Below, one piece after another: positions 1-8,562 of a stretch of DNA of 60,736 nt; the first letter of the stretch is position 1; every line of letters starts with the position of its first letter. Source of the stretch: Allomesorhizobium camelthorni (GTDB lineage: Bacteria > Pseudomonadota > Alphaproteobacteria > Rhizobiales > Rhizobiaceae); the NCBI RefSeq assembly GCF_011045125.1, contig NZ_JAAKZF010000037.1, positions 1 through 60,736 on the forward strand, written 5' to 3'. The position numbers were made by a program, and so were the translations under genes. The notes beneath the pieces were generated by a model. It ran no database searches. It was not told the DNA's origin and was given only the letters and a program-made list of their open reading frames with translations.

Positions 1-352
1 TTGTGGTCGTCTGGCACCGAACGCCGGATGACGCAAGTCGATCGCATTACAGACATCAGGCAGCTTTCGTGCGACTGCTCGGCCATCTGATCTGCCCTGT
101 TACGATAGCGACATCAAGAAAAGGTCAGAGCCAGCCCGACGGCCAGGTCGAAGCTCAATTCTTCAAAAACTGCTGTCGAAACGGAGCCGCGCCCACGATG
201 GTGGCCGCCCGGTTGGCGATCGGGGCGCTCCTTCTCATGCCGACAATCTGGGGGCGTTTACCATCCAAGGCAAAGCGTGATGCCGAGAAGGACCGGGCGA
301 TCCTCGTCGCGCCCCAGTGTCGGCATCACGGCCTCCTTTGCCGCCCGCTGCG
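1..352. other. No supported gene at left edge
   Basis: Open frames exist on both strands here, but none has a recognisable family, a convincing ribosome binding site or a coding pattern distinct from its shadow frames. The stretch lies downstream of the leftward cupin gene. I see no repeat or RNA gene in it. Confidence 0.5.
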
Positions 353-799
353 TCATGCGGTCAGCATCTTCGTGATCCGCATGACCGCGACTGCGTTCCC
401 CTCGTTCCGGGCCCCCTCCTGCGTGCCCTCGGCACAGGTCCACACGTGGTTCTTTTTGGCCTGGAACTCCTTGCCGTCCTGCACAACCGTCACTTCGCCC
501 TCGAGAATGTGACAGACCATCGCATTCGGCATGCTGCCACTCGGCAGGTTCGACTGCGGCTGAAAGACGAGATCGACCAGCGAGACGGTCTTGTAGCTGG
601 GGATGATCGCGTCCCCCTTGCCGAGCTCCACAGCCCGGACGCCCGGGGCCAACTCCTGGCCCTCGTTGGGTCCGTACGTCTCAGCCCGCGCCGGTTTCGA
701 GCCGCCGAGCAGCGCGGCCACTATGGCGCTAAAGGCGGCGGCGCCACCGTAAACGAAGTGCCGACGATGCACGGACATGTCTTTGCTGTCGATAAACAT
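353..799 (-). CDS. Tat-exported cupin-domain protein
   Basis: 148 aa. The N-terminus carries a twin-arginine motif (RRHFVYGG, about residues 12-19), then a hydrophobic stretch and an Ala-rich cleavage region near residue 39 (ARAE), so export to the periplasm by the Tat route is likely. The rest is a single small cupin_2-type beta-barrel with the segment MVCHILEGEVTVVQDGKEF, typical of the second half of the cupin fold. The usual first-motif histidines are not obvious, so metal binding and enzymatic activity are unproven. The ATG at 799 is preceded by GGGAGG at good spacing. Upstream, in the same orientation, lies a decayed LuxR-type regulator. Function unknown beyond the fold; related small exported cupins are often annotated only as cupin-domain proteins. 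Confidence 0.8.
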   Translation of the reverse strand: MFIDSKDMSVHRRHFVYGGAAAFSAIVAALLGGSKPARAETYGPNEGQELAPGVRAVELGKGDAIIPSYKTVSLVDLVFQPQSNLPSGSMPNAMVCHILEGEVTVVQDGKEFQAKKNHVWTCAEGTQEGARNEGNAVAVMRITKMLTA

Positions 800-838
800 G
801 ATGCCAACCTCCCTGGCTTAGCCTTGACCGCTCCTCAG

Positions 839-1128
839 CGATAATGGCGGACATCCGCACGCGCGGCCTCCTCCGATTGGAGGACATCCGGCACGCCACC
901 GACATCGACAATGGCGAGGAGCATCTGCACTTCGCTCGGCGTCAGACGATAGTGCCGTACAAGCGCTTCCAACGGCGGGGGTTTATCAAGCGCCGCCCGT
1001 AAGACGGACACCGCCGTAATCGCAGCTAGGATACTCCTACCTCCCGCCGCACTCCAGAGGTGAGCGGCAGAATGTTGACGACATGGTGCTCGCTGCCGGC
1101 GAAGATGTCCCGCAAAGCCTGATCGTTC
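839..1128 (-). pseudogene. Remnant of a LuxR-type transcriptional regulator
   Basis: Two minus-strand pieces in different frames read like neighbouring parts of one regulator. The upstream piece (about 1126-1036) reads DQALRDIFAGSEHHVVN then ILPLTSGVRREVG, the sensor-to-linker region common in rhizobial LuxR proteins. The next piece, after a frameshift near 1035, reads AALDKPPPLEALVRHYR and LTPSEVQMLLAIVDVGGVPD, the start of a LuxR-type helix-turn-helix domain. The recognition helix (expected ISEATVKTHL-like) is missing and the frame stops at 839-841. Both the frameshift and the lost recognition helix argue that it cannot bind DNA. The region further upstream (1129-1290) may hold more of the gene, but I could not align it. 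Between 1291 and 1355 nothing is seen. Confidence 0.6.
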
Positions 1129-1355
1129 CTGCACCGCACCCACGTACCGATTGGGCCTGCCTACCGCTCTCCGACATAGCTTTCGCATCCGGTTTTTGGA
1201 AGCGCGCGGCGTTTCGATGCCCCGTTTCGAGCGACCTACGGACGAGCACCGTCTTCTTTCAGAAGGTAAGCGGCGTCCGCTTGTAGCGCGCATGCGTCAT
1301 TCATTCGCCCGCTGGGAATGACGCATTCCCACCCTGAGCTGCCAGTCGCATTTCC

Positions 1356-2414
1356 CTAAACCGTCACCACCATCTTGCCGGCGTTGGCGAGTGGCGTGGT
1401 GACACCCGACAGCATGGTGCGGATGTGCGCCACGCGCTGATAGCGGCCGTTGATCGAGATGCGCGGCAAAGCGTGGAGATGGTCCGCATGCTCGGCGCGC
1501 AGCACGCCATGGCGTGTGGTCACCGCCGACGCGTAGCCGGCCTCGCGCGCCAGCATCACTTCGCGTGCGCCGACCGCTCCCGCATAGCCATAGGGATAGG
1601 CCATATGGCGCGGCTTCTGCCCGATCTCGGATTCGAGGATCCGCGCTGCGTCGGTCATTTCGCGCCTCGCGGTTTCCTCGTCGAGCCGCATCAGATTGTA
1701 ATGGTTCACCGTATGCGCCCCGATCGTCACCAGCGGGTGTGCGGCGATCCGGCGGATCTCGTCCCAGTCCATCAGCGTCTTGCGCCGCGGCGCGTCCGGG
1801 TCGACGCCGCTCGCGCGGGCGAGAACATGCAGCACCTGGCGCTGGTCCTGCTCGCGGATGTCGCTGGTCAGGTGCTCGTGCAGCCGCGCATTGGCCGCGA
1901 ATCTTTTGGCCGATGTGGAGCAGGCGATGATTTCCCGGCCACGTTTCGTCTCCAGCGAGATCGGCTCGCCCTGGCTGACGATCTCGTCGACCACATCCCA
2001 CCAGAGATCGGCGTCACCGCTGATCAGCGCCGGCGCCACATAGATCGTCAGCGGCGCGCGATGCGTCTCCAGCACCGGCAGCGCTTCGGTGAAATTGTCG
2101 CGGTAGGCGTCGTCTGCGGTGATGGTGGCGAACTGGCCGGTATTGCCGCCCTTGCGCAGGCGCTCGATCGCTTCGTCCAGCGTCACGAATTCGTAGCCGC
2201 GCGCCTTCATATCGGCCAGCACGGCGTCGAGGAAATCGGGCGCTATGTTCAAATGCCGGTTGACGCCGAGCGGTTTTTCCGGATTGGCGGTAACGCGGTG
2301 CAGCATCAGGATCGCGCCGACGCCGCCGACGAGCGACCTAGCCAGGGGCGCTAATCCCGTAAACCTGGCCACGTTGAGGGCCAGTTTGCGGATCGCTTCG
2401 CCCCCGTCGATCAT
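1356..2414 (-). CDS. Polysaccharide deacetylase (NodB-like) family protein
   Basis: 352 aa from ATG 2414, chosen because an AGGTGAAGG Shine-Dalgarno lies just upstream; the frame is open further upstream but would run into the divergent gene. The family removes N- or O-acetyl groups from polysaccharides using a divalent metal. Visible motifs: TADDAYRDN (residues 99-107), a variant of the TFDDG motif that keeps both aspartates, and HTVNH (234-238), the H-x3-H metal-binding motif. A C-terminal AYPYGYAGAVG segment matches motif 3. No clear signal peptide; the N-terminus has a hydrophobic stretch near GLAPLARSLVGGVGAIL, so membrane association is possible. It lies head to head with the CelD-like gene at the edge of the exopolysaccharide locus, which suggests a role in modifying that polymer. 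Confidence 0.88.
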   Translation of the reverse strand: MIDGGEAIRKLALNVARFTGLAPLARSLVGGVGAILMLHRVTANPEKPLGVNRHLNIAPDFLDAVLADMKARGYEFVTLDEAIERLRKGGNTGQFATITADDAYRDNFTEALPVLETHRAPLTIYVAPALISGDADLWWDVVDEIVSQGEPISLETKRGREIIACSTSAKRFAANARLHEHLTSDIREQDQRQVLHVLARASGVDPDAPRRKTLMDWDEIRRIAAHPLVTIGAHTVNHYNLMRLDEETARREMTDAARILESEIGQKPRHMAYPYGYAGAVGAREVMLAREAGYASAVTTRHGVLRAEHADHLHALPRISINGRYQRVAHIRTMLSGVTTPLANAGKMVVTV

Positions 2415-2506
2415 TCCTTCACCTTTTGCGGCTACTCTCGTCCCATCAATGGAACGCTGTGACGCGAAGCCCCACGGCGCAATGCTTACGCCCGAAGGAT
2501 TGAAGG

Positions 2507-3721
2507 ATGGTTGACGCGGCCCGGTCAATTGGCGCCAAGAGGGTCACGGCCGAATCAAGCCGCGAAACGGCCGCCCCGGCCTTTTCCATCACGGTAGCCA
2601 GCGCCGCCCCGGAAATCCTTGGACAATACTCGGAGCTTTGCGGGACGGGCGTTTTCGCACCCGCGCAGAGCCCGGAATGGGTTGCAACCTGGACGGCGAA
2701 AGCCGAGACAGATCATGTCATTGCGGTGTTTTTTTCCAGCGGACGCCCGGTGTTTGCGCTGGCGCTCGAAATCGTTCGTGCGGGGCCGGTGCGGATCGCC
2801 CGCTTCATGGGCGGCTCGCACGCCAACGGCAATTTCGCCGCCGCCGACCCCTCCTGGCTGGCGACAGCCGGCGCAGCCGAGATGCAGGCGCTGACGGCCG
2901 AGATCGGCCGGGCACGGCCGGACATCGACATCGTCGCGCTGGAGCGCCTGCTTCCGGACTTCGAGGACCTACCCAATCCGCTGCTGGCGCTGCCTCACTA
3001 CTCCAGCCCCAACCTGTCGCTCGCCGTCTGCCTCGATGGCGGCTTCGAGGCGCTGCTCGACCGGGCGAGCGGCAAGCGCAAACGAAAGAAGCACCGTTCT
3101 CAGACGCGCAAATTCGAGGCGGCGGGCGGCTTCACGCGCATCGAGGCGACCTCCCCTGCCGAGGTCACGCGCATGCTCGATGCCTTTTTCGTCATGAAGG
3201 AGGATCGCTTTCGCCGCGCCGGCATCGCCAATGTCTTCGGCGACGCCAAGGTGCAGGCGTTCTTCCGCGCGCTGTTCACCGACGCGCTCGCAGCCTCGCC
3301 GCCGCCCTTCGTGCTGCACGGGCTGGAGGTCGACGGCAAGCTGCGCGCGGTCACCGGCTCCAGCCGCTCCGGAAAGCGCCTGATCTGCGAATTCGGTGCG
3401 ATCGCCGAGGACGAGTTGGCGCATGCCAGCCCCGGCGATTTCCTGTTCTTCGACAATATCCGCGAGGCCTGCGCTCAGGGTTTTTCGGTTTATGATTTCA
3501 GCGTCGGCGACGAGCCCTACAAGCGGCTCTGGTGCGATATCGAGACCCGCCACATGGACGCGGTCGTACCGCTGACCCTGAAAGGCCGCGCCTTCGCGGC
3601 CTCGATGCGGCTCAAGGCGCACCTGAAGGCCTTCGTCAAGACGAGCCCGCTGATCTGGAAGCTGACCAAGGCTCTGCGCAAGAAGGCCGCGGGACAGCCG
3701 GCAGCCTCCGCGGAAGACTAG
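2507..3721 (+). CDS. CelD/BcsL-like GNAT acetyltransferase
   Basis: 404 aa, ATG at 2507 with GAAGGA upstream. The protein has the two-lobed GNAT (FemAB-like) arrangement of the acetyltransferases annotated as cellulose biosynthesis protein CelD: an N-terminal lobe with the segment FAQSPEWVATW-type helix (here FAPAQSPEWVATWTAK), a basic linker KRKRKKHRSQTRKFE around residues 189-203, and a C-terminal lobe with YDFSVGDEPYKRLWCD (about 329-344), the signature that places substrate near acyl-CoA. Family members are thought to acylate sugars or precursors of surface polysaccharides; the exact acceptor is unknown. It is divergent from the deacetylase and convergent with the Wzz-like gene, the two stop codons overlapping in CTAG at 3718-3721. 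Confidence 0.85.
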   Translation: MVDAARSIGAKRVTAESSRETAAPAFSITVASAAPEILGQYSELCGTGVFAPAQSPEWVATWTAKAETDHVIAVFFSSGRPVFALALEIVRAGPVRIARFMGGSHANGNFAAADPSWLATAGAAEMQALTAEIGRARPDIDIVALERLLPDFEDLPNPLLALPHYSSPNLSLAVCLDGGFEALLDRASGKRKRKKHRSQTRKFEAAGGFTRIEATSPAEVTRMLDAFFVMKEDRFRRAGIANVFGDAKVQAFFRALFTDALAASPPPFVLHGLEVDGKLRAVTGSSRSGKRLICEFGAIAEDELAHASPGDFLFFDNIREACAQGFSVYDFSVGDEPYKRLWCDIETRHMDAVVPLTLKGRAFAASMRLKAHLKAFVKTSPLIWKLTKALRKKAAGQPAASAED

Positions 3722-5889
3722 GCGGCGCTGCGCCCCGGCAGCGGCGACATCGGGCTCTCGCTTCCCTCGGGCGTGACCAGCGTCGGGCTGCCGTAGCCGC
3801 CGGCCTCGAGATCGTCGCGGGCGGCCAGCACCTCATCGGTCGACGACAGGACGGAGACCAGTATCTCGGTGCCCTCCGCCACCAGCCGCCCGATGCTGGC
3901 GGCATCGGCGGGGCCGCATTCGACGATCACGACATCATAGGCGGAGGTCAGCGATTCCAGGATGATCGGCAGCCGGTCGGCAGCGCGCATGGCGTGCACC
4001 GGATCGGCGGTGCCGACGGGAATGACGTGGCAGTCCGAATAGTGGTCAGCGTGGATCACCTCGGTGAATTGCGCCTCGGAGGCAAGCAGATTGGTGATGC
4101 CGGGAAAGCGGCCGCTGTCGAGCATCGGCCGCGACGCAGCTCCCGACGCCGTCAGGTCGAGCAGCAGCACCCGCAGGCCGGCATCAGCGACTTCACGCGC
4201 CACCAGCACGGCGGTTGCCGCCGCCTCGTCGCCCTCCGGCGAAATGAACAGCGCCCGCGTCGCGCCGCCCGCGATCAGTTTTTCGGCCGCACCCGCTATG
4301 TCGATCTCGCCGAGGCCCGGCAGGATGGTTTGCGGCTGCGGCTCAGGTGCCGGCGCCAACTTCGGCTCAGGCTCCGGCTCGAAATCGCGGACGGTGGGCA
4401 GCGGCTCGATTGGCTCGGCAACGGCCACTGCCGGTTCGGTCACCACCGGCATCACCACCTGCTCGACCGGAGCGACGCGCGCGGTGGAAGCCGGGCGCAT
4501 GGCGCGTCCGGAAAACAGCTCCTGCAGCAGAGTGATCACCGCCATGATCATCAGCGAGGCGACGAAGCTCGCGATCACGATCGGCAGAATCTTTGGAAAA
4601 TACGGCTCCGACGGCACGATGGCGCGCGAAAACACCCGTGCGTCGGCCGGCAGGTAATTTCCGTCGCGGCGCGACGACGCCTCGCGATAGCGGGTCAAAT
4701 AGGATTCCAGCAATTCGCGCTGCGCAGCGGCTTCCCGCTCCAGCGCCCTGAGTTCCACCTCTTCCTCGCCGGCGCGCGAGGATTCGGCCTTCAGCGTGTT
4801 CAGGTCGGCTATAAGCTGCTGCTCGCGCGCCTGCGCGGTTTTGGCCTCGGCCGAAAGCCCCTTCAGCACGTTTTCCGCCCCCTGGCGGATCTGCCGGTCG
4901 AGATCGGCAAGCTGCGACCGCAGCGCCCTGATGCGCGGATGATTGTCGAGCAGCGTGGTGGAGAGATCGGCGATATCCGCCTGCAGCTGCACCTGCCGTT
5001 CGCGCAGCCGCTGGATCAGGCTGGAGGACAGCACCTCCGGAAACGCGTCCAGCGAGCCGCCGCTGTCGAGCGCGGCCCTGACAGCCTGCTCCGTCGCTTC
5101 GGCCGCACCACGGCTGGCGCGCACACGCGACAGTTCGGTCGAAAGCTCGGAAAGCTGCTGCGTGGCGAGGACCGAATTGTTCTGGCCCACAAGGAGATCC
5201 GACTGTGAGCGGAATTCGGCGACGCGCGCTTCGGCCTCCTTAACGCGCCTGCTCAGATCGGCGATTTCAGGCTCGAGCCAATCGGTAGCGGCCGAATTGG
5301 ACTGCAGCTTGGCGTCGCGGCTGACCGCCAGATAGGCGTCGGCGATGGCGTTTGGCACGGCGGCCGCAAGCTTCGGATCCTCGGACGAGAATTCGATGAC
5401 GATGACTCGCGAATTCTCGACGCGGTAGACCACGAGCTTTTCGCGCATCGCCTTGAGCACGCGCTCCTCGGGCGGCACTTCGGCCGGGTCGCTCTTCAGC
5501 CCGGCAATGACCATGAGCCGGCCGACCAGCGACATCTTCAGGGCCGGGTCGAATTCCGGCAGGCTGGCAAGGTCGAGTTCCTTCGCCACCTGCTTCAATA
5601 TGTCGTTGGATGTGATCACCTCGACCTGGCTGGTGACGCCCTCCTCGTCGAGAACCGGGCGCTCGTTTTCGCCGCTGCCTTGGGGCCGGGTGAACACGGA
5701 TTCGCGCGTCTCGATCAGGATGCGCGTCTCGGCGTTGTAATGCGGCGTTGCCGTCCATGCGAGAACGAAGGCGAGCGCGGTGATAGCGAGCGCCGCGGTC
5801 AGTATGCGCAGCCAGTTCCGCGCCAGGCTGGAAAACAGCCGGCCCAGATCGACATCGACATCGCTGGCGGTGGATTGGACGCCTGACAT
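3718..5889 (-). CDS. Wzz/GumC-type polysaccharide chain-length protein with degenerate tyrosine-kinase domain
   Basis: 723 aa inner-membrane protein. Layout: first membrane segment at about 27-47, periplasmic Wzz region with long coiled coils (about 204-395), second membrane segment at about 433-455, a Pro/Glu-rich linker (about 487-522), then a cytoplasmic domain (526-723) with the fold of bacterial tyrosine kinases. In that domain the expected Walker A lysine is absent: the loop reads SPEGDEAAATAV (550-561). Walker A-prime is reduced to VLLLDLTASG, and there is no C-terminal tyrosine cluster. So the protein probably sets chain length or scaffolds export but should not autophosphorylate. It is divergent from the Wza-type lipoprotein at 6158, its usual partner in polymer export. 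Confidence 0.9.
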   Translation of the reverse strand: MSGVQSTASDVDVDLGRLFSSLARNWLRILTAALAITALAFVLAWTATPHYNAETRILIETRESVFTRPQGSGENERPVLDEEGVTSQVEVITSNDILKQVAKELDLASLPEFDPALKMSLVGRLMVIAGLKSDPAEVPPEERVLKAMREKLVVYRVENSRVIVIEFSSEDPKLAAAVPNAIADAYLAVSRDAKLQSNSAATDWLEPEIADLSRRVKEAEARVAEFRSQSDLLVGQNNSVLATQQLSELSTELSRVRASRGAAEATEQAVRAALDSGGSLDAFPEVLSSSLIQRLRERQVQLQADIADLSTTLLDNHPRIRALRSQLADLDRQIRQGAENVLKGLSAEAKTAQAREQQLIADLNTLKAESSRAGEEEVELRALEREAAAQRELLESYLTRYREASSRRDGNYLPADARVFSRAIVPSEPYFPKILPIVIASFVASLMIMAVITLLQELFSGRAMRPASTARVAPVEQVVMPVVTEPAVAVAEPIEPLPTVRDFEPEPEPKLAPAPEPQPQTILPGLGEIDIAGAAEKLIAGGATRALFISPEGDEAAATAVLVAREVADAGLRVLLLDLTASGAASRPMLDSGRFPGITNLLASEAQFTEVIHADHYSDCHVIPVGTADPVHAMRAADRLPIILESLTSAYDVVIVECGPADAASIGRLVAEGTEILVSVLSSTDEVLAARDDLEAGGYGSPTLVTPEGSESPMSPLPGRSAA

Positions 5890-6157
5890 GCATTCCTACT
5901 CCGGGACGTAACAGAAGGCACCGTAAACAACTATGGTAACTCAGGGGTTAAGATGCGGGGACGCGAGCGCCTTCGCCTGGAGGCTGGTCCGACCGATATT
6001 CGCGGAACCGAGAAAGTACGCCGCAATTCCCGCCTGCAATGCGCCCCGTACAGGCAGCCTTTACCGGCCATTAACCCTAACAGGATGATAACCGCTTCCA
6101 GCAAAGGTTACCGGCGTCCGTCTCCGGGGAAGATTCGTCAAAGGTACGTGTAAGGCC
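5890..6157. promoter_or_regulatory. Divergent promoter region between Wzz-like and Wza-like genes
   Basis: The two export genes diverge from this 268-base gap, so both promoters must lie here or be carried by read-through. It is more AT-rich than its flanks, especially near 5925-5955 and 6070-6110. I could not place a convincing -35/-10 pair or operator. The lipoprotein start at 6158 has only a weak ribosome binding site. Confidence 0.4.
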
Positions 6158-6721
6158 ATGAAAAGACCCCTGCCCGTCTTCCACGCGCTTGCCGCTGCAC
6201 TGCTGGTTGCCGGGTGTTCGAGCTATCGGCCGGCGCCTGCCGCATTTCACGAAGTGCTGGATCAGCCCTATATTCTGGGCGCGGGAGATCGCGTCCGCGT
6301 CACCGTTTTCGAGCAGGAAGGCCTGACCAACACCTACGCCGTCGACCAGTCCGGCTACATCGCCTTCCCACTGGTCGGGTCCGTGCCGGCGCGCGGCCAT
6401 ACCGCCCAGCAGGTCGAGGCCGCCCTTGCCGCCAAGCTGCGCGAAGGCTTTTTGCGCGATCCAGATGTCTCGGTGGAGGTCGACCGCTACCGTCCGATCT
6501 TCGTCATGGGCGAAGTGGGTGCGGCCGGACAGTATTCCTATGTTCCCGGCCTGACGGCCCATCAGGCAGTGGCAATCGCCGGCGGCTTCACCCCGCGCGC
6601 CAACCAGGCCAATGTCGATATTACCCGCACCATCAACGGCAAGGTGATGACCGGCCGGGTGCTCACGTCGGACCCACTTCTTCCCGGCGACACCGTCTTT
6701 GTCCGCGAGCGCCTCTTCTGA
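6158..6721 (+). CDS. Polysaccharide export lipoprotein (Wza/GumB family)
   Basis: 187 aa. A short signal peptide ends in the lipobox LLVAGC, with the lipidated cysteine at residue 20, so the mature protein is probably anchored in the outer membrane. Residues about 37-118 form the polysaccharide export (Poly_export) domain, with YILGAGDRVRVTVF at its start and a GDPDV-like RDPDVSVEV near 107; residues about 120-187 form one SLBB-type beta-grasp domain ending LLPGDTVFVRERLF. Family members make the outer-membrane channel for capsule or exopolysaccharide. It is short, with one SLBB domain, like many rhizobial versions rather than E. coli Wza. The next gene overlaps or follows directly, so the two are probably co-transcribed. 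Confidence 0.92.
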   Translation: MKRPLPVFHALAAALLVAGCSSYRPAPAAFHEVLDQPYILGAGDRVRVTVFEQEGLTNTYAVDQSGYIAFPLVGSVPARGHTAQQVEAALAAKLREGFLRDPDVSVEVDRYRPIFVMGEVGAAGQYSYVPGLTAHQAVAIAGGFTPRANQANVDITRTINGKVMTGRVLTSDPLLPGDTVFVRERLF

Positions 6722-6740
6722 TGCAGCCCGCGGACCGGCC

Positions 6741-7871
6741 GTGACTGAAAAATTGCGCATCGTCCATTGTTTCCGCTCGCCGGTCGGCGGCATCTTCAGG
6801 CATGTGCGCGATCTGGCGCAGGCGCAGGTGGCGGCGGGCCACGCGGTCGGCATCGTCTGCGATTCGACCACCGGCGGCGACTTCGAGGAGCGCCTGTTCG
6901 CCGAAATGAAGGAGATGCTGGCGCTCGGCATATCGCGCACGCCGATGCAGCGTCATGTCGGTCCGGGCGATATCGCTTCGGCCTGGCGCACCTACCAGAT
7001 CATCAAGGAATTGAAGCCGGACGTGCTGCACGGCCACGGCGCCAAGGGCGGCGTCTATGCACGGATGTTCGGCTCACTGTTGCGGGTATCAAGGTCTCGC
7101 GTAGCCCGCCTTTATTCGCCGCATGGCGGCAGTTTGCACTATGACGAAGGCACGCTGACGGGAAAGCTGTTCTTCGGTCTGGAACGCCTGATGGAGCGCT
7201 TCAGCGACCATCTGCTGTTCGTCTCCGATTATGAGCGGCGCACCTTCATCCGAAAGATCGGGCCGCCGCACGTTGCCAACAGCCTGGTCTATAACGGCCT
7301 CACCGCACCGGAATTCGACCCGGTCGTGGCCGAGGCCGACGCCGCGGATCTCCTCTATATCGGCATGATGCGCGACCTGAAGGGTCCCGACCTGTTCCTC
7401 GCCGCACTGCCGGAAGTCGAAAAGCGGCTTGGCCGCGAAGTCGGCGCGGTGATGGTCGGCGATGGCGAGGATCTGTCCCGCTACAAGGCCGAGGTCGGCC
7501 GGCTGGGCTTCGCTAGCCGGGTGAAGTTCCTGGATCCGATGCCGGCGCGCCGCGCCTTCGCGCTCGGCAGGCTGATCGTCGTTCCCTCCCGCGCCGAGGC
7601 TATGCCTTATATCGTACTAGAAGCCCTGGCCGCCGGCTTGCCGATGGTGGCGACCGCCGTCGGCGGCATTCCGGAGATTTTCGGACAAGACTCGCCGGCG
7701 TTGATCTACCCCGACGCTGGAGAACTCGCTGAAAAAATGGCCGAGGCGCTGGCCGACCCTACATCCTATCGGACTCTGATGCCGGCCCCCGCCGAACTAC
7801 GGGCGCGGTTCGGCGCGGACGTGATGGCGGCGGCAATCGAGAAGGCCTATTTCGCCACGCTAAGATCGTGA
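6741..7871 (+). CDS. Glycosyltransferase family 4
   Basis: 376 aa from GTG 6741; an in-frame TTG at 6699 would add 14 residues of low-complexity sequence and overlap the lipoprotein gene, so I prefer GTG. It is a GT-B fold enzyme: the N-terminal domain begins RIVHCFRSPVGGIFRHV with the glycine-rich acceptor loop, and the C-terminal domain contains the GT4 E-x7-E motif in EAMPYIVLE (residues 286-294), which holds the nucleotide-sugar donor. Such retaining transferases add sugars to the lipid-linked repeat unit on the cytoplasmic face of the inner membrane. It is the only clear glycosyltransferase in this window besides the initiating enzyme, so other sugar transferases of the pathway must lie elsewhere. 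Donor and acceptor cannot be told. Confidence 0.92.
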   Translation: MTEKLRIVHCFRSPVGGIFRHVRDLAQAQVAAGHAVGIVCDSTTGGDFEERLFAEMKEMLALGISRTPMQRHVGPGDIASAWRTYQIIKELKPDVLHGHGAKGGVYARMFGSLLRVSRSRVARLYSPHGGSLHYDEGTLTGKLFFGLERLMERFSDHLLFVSDYERRTFIRKIGPPHVANSLVYNGLTAPEFDPVVAEADAADLLYIGMMRDLKGPDLFLAALPEVEKRLGREVGAVMVGDGEDLSRYKAEVGRLGFASRVKFLDPMPARRAFALGRLIVVPSRAEAMPYIVLEALAAGLPMVATAVGGIPEIFGQDSPALIYPDAGELAEKMAEALADPTSYRTLMPAPAELRARFGADVMAAAIEKAYFATLRS

Positions 7872-7917
7872 ACTTACCATTCGGTCGGATTTTTTATTCG
7901 TCTTGCAAGGAATTCCC

Positions 7918-8385
7918 ATGCCGCCAAACCTCTTTGTGGAATTCCGGGCCGCAAAATCGAAAGACGCCGGAATTATTCGTGACGTTGTGCGCTCTGCATA
8001 CGCAAAATGGATTCCCATTATTGGTCGCGAACCTCGACCAATGAACGCCGACTACGAGCTCGCCGTTCAGGAACACCAGATCGACTTGATGTATATCGGT
8101 TCGAGAATGGTCGGGTTGATCGAGACGATCCTACACGATGATCATCTCTGGATCGAAAATATCGCCGTTGGGCCGAACAATCAAGGCAAGGGGCTGGGCC
8201 GGGAGCTGTTGGCGCATGCCGAGCGCAAAGCCATTGGGGCCGGACGCGCCGAGGTTCGCTTGCTGACAAATGCTGCTTTCGAGGCCAATGTCGCTCTCTA
8301 TGAGAAGACTGGATATCTCATTGTCGAACGGGAGCCCTTCTTGGGTGGGACAACCGTCTATATGAGCAAAAAGCTCAACCGGTAA
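7918..8385 (+). CDS. GNAT family N-acetyltransferase
   Basis: 155 aa from ATG 7918, which has AAGGAAT just upstream; an in-frame TTG at 7903 would place the start inside that site. It has the GNAT fold: beta-strand and acetyl-CoA loop in IENIAVGPNNQGKGLGRELL (Q/R-x-x-G-x-G/A motif as NQGKGLG) and the C-terminal NVALYEKTGYL segment. It probably acetylates a small molecule or a protein N-terminus. Base composition and codon use are less GC-rich than the surrounding exopolysaccharide genes, and it sits between the GT4 and sugar-transferase genes with gaps on both sides, so it looks like a later insertion rather than part of the pathway. Confidence 0.88.
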   Translation: MPPNLFVEFRAAKSKDAGIIRDVVRSAYAKWIPIIGREPRPMNADYELAVQEHQIDLMYIGSRMVGLIETILHDDHLWIENIAVGPNNQGKGLGRELLAHAERKAIGAGRAEVRLLTNAAFEANVALYEKTGYLIVEREPFLGGTTVYMSKKLNR

Positions 8386-8424
8386 CCCGCAGGAAACAAG
8401 CCGGCTTTTCATAACCCAAGTACC

Positions 8425-8490
8425 CTTACGACTCCGGAACCAAGAGTCAGCTCTTACCCACTGGGCTGCCGATTCCCCAAAACCGATCCA
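8425..8490 (-). other. Possible decayed tRNA-like fragment
   Basis: Read on the minus strand this stretch has a D-arm-like block (CAGCCCAGTGGGTAAGAGC) followed by a 5-bp stem GACTC/GAGTC (8444-8448 with 8430-8434) enclosing a 9-base loop, then a variable-loop-like stretch. A normal T-arm with GTTCGAAT and a closing acceptor stem are not found, so it is not a functional tRNA. It may be chance. Confidence 0.22.
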
Positions 8491-8562
8491 AAGCGACCAC
8501 CGATCTAAAAGGTTTCTTAGCTGCTCTTTGTTAAGGCTGCAGCAACTACGGATCATGGCCCA

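Noticed and set aside
3532-5208. 558-codon open frame on the plus strand
   Set aside because: It lies entirely opposite the Wzz/GumC-type gene, whose protein has clear domains; the plus-strand translation is Arg/His/Gln-rich with no family, as expected for a high-GC shadow frame.
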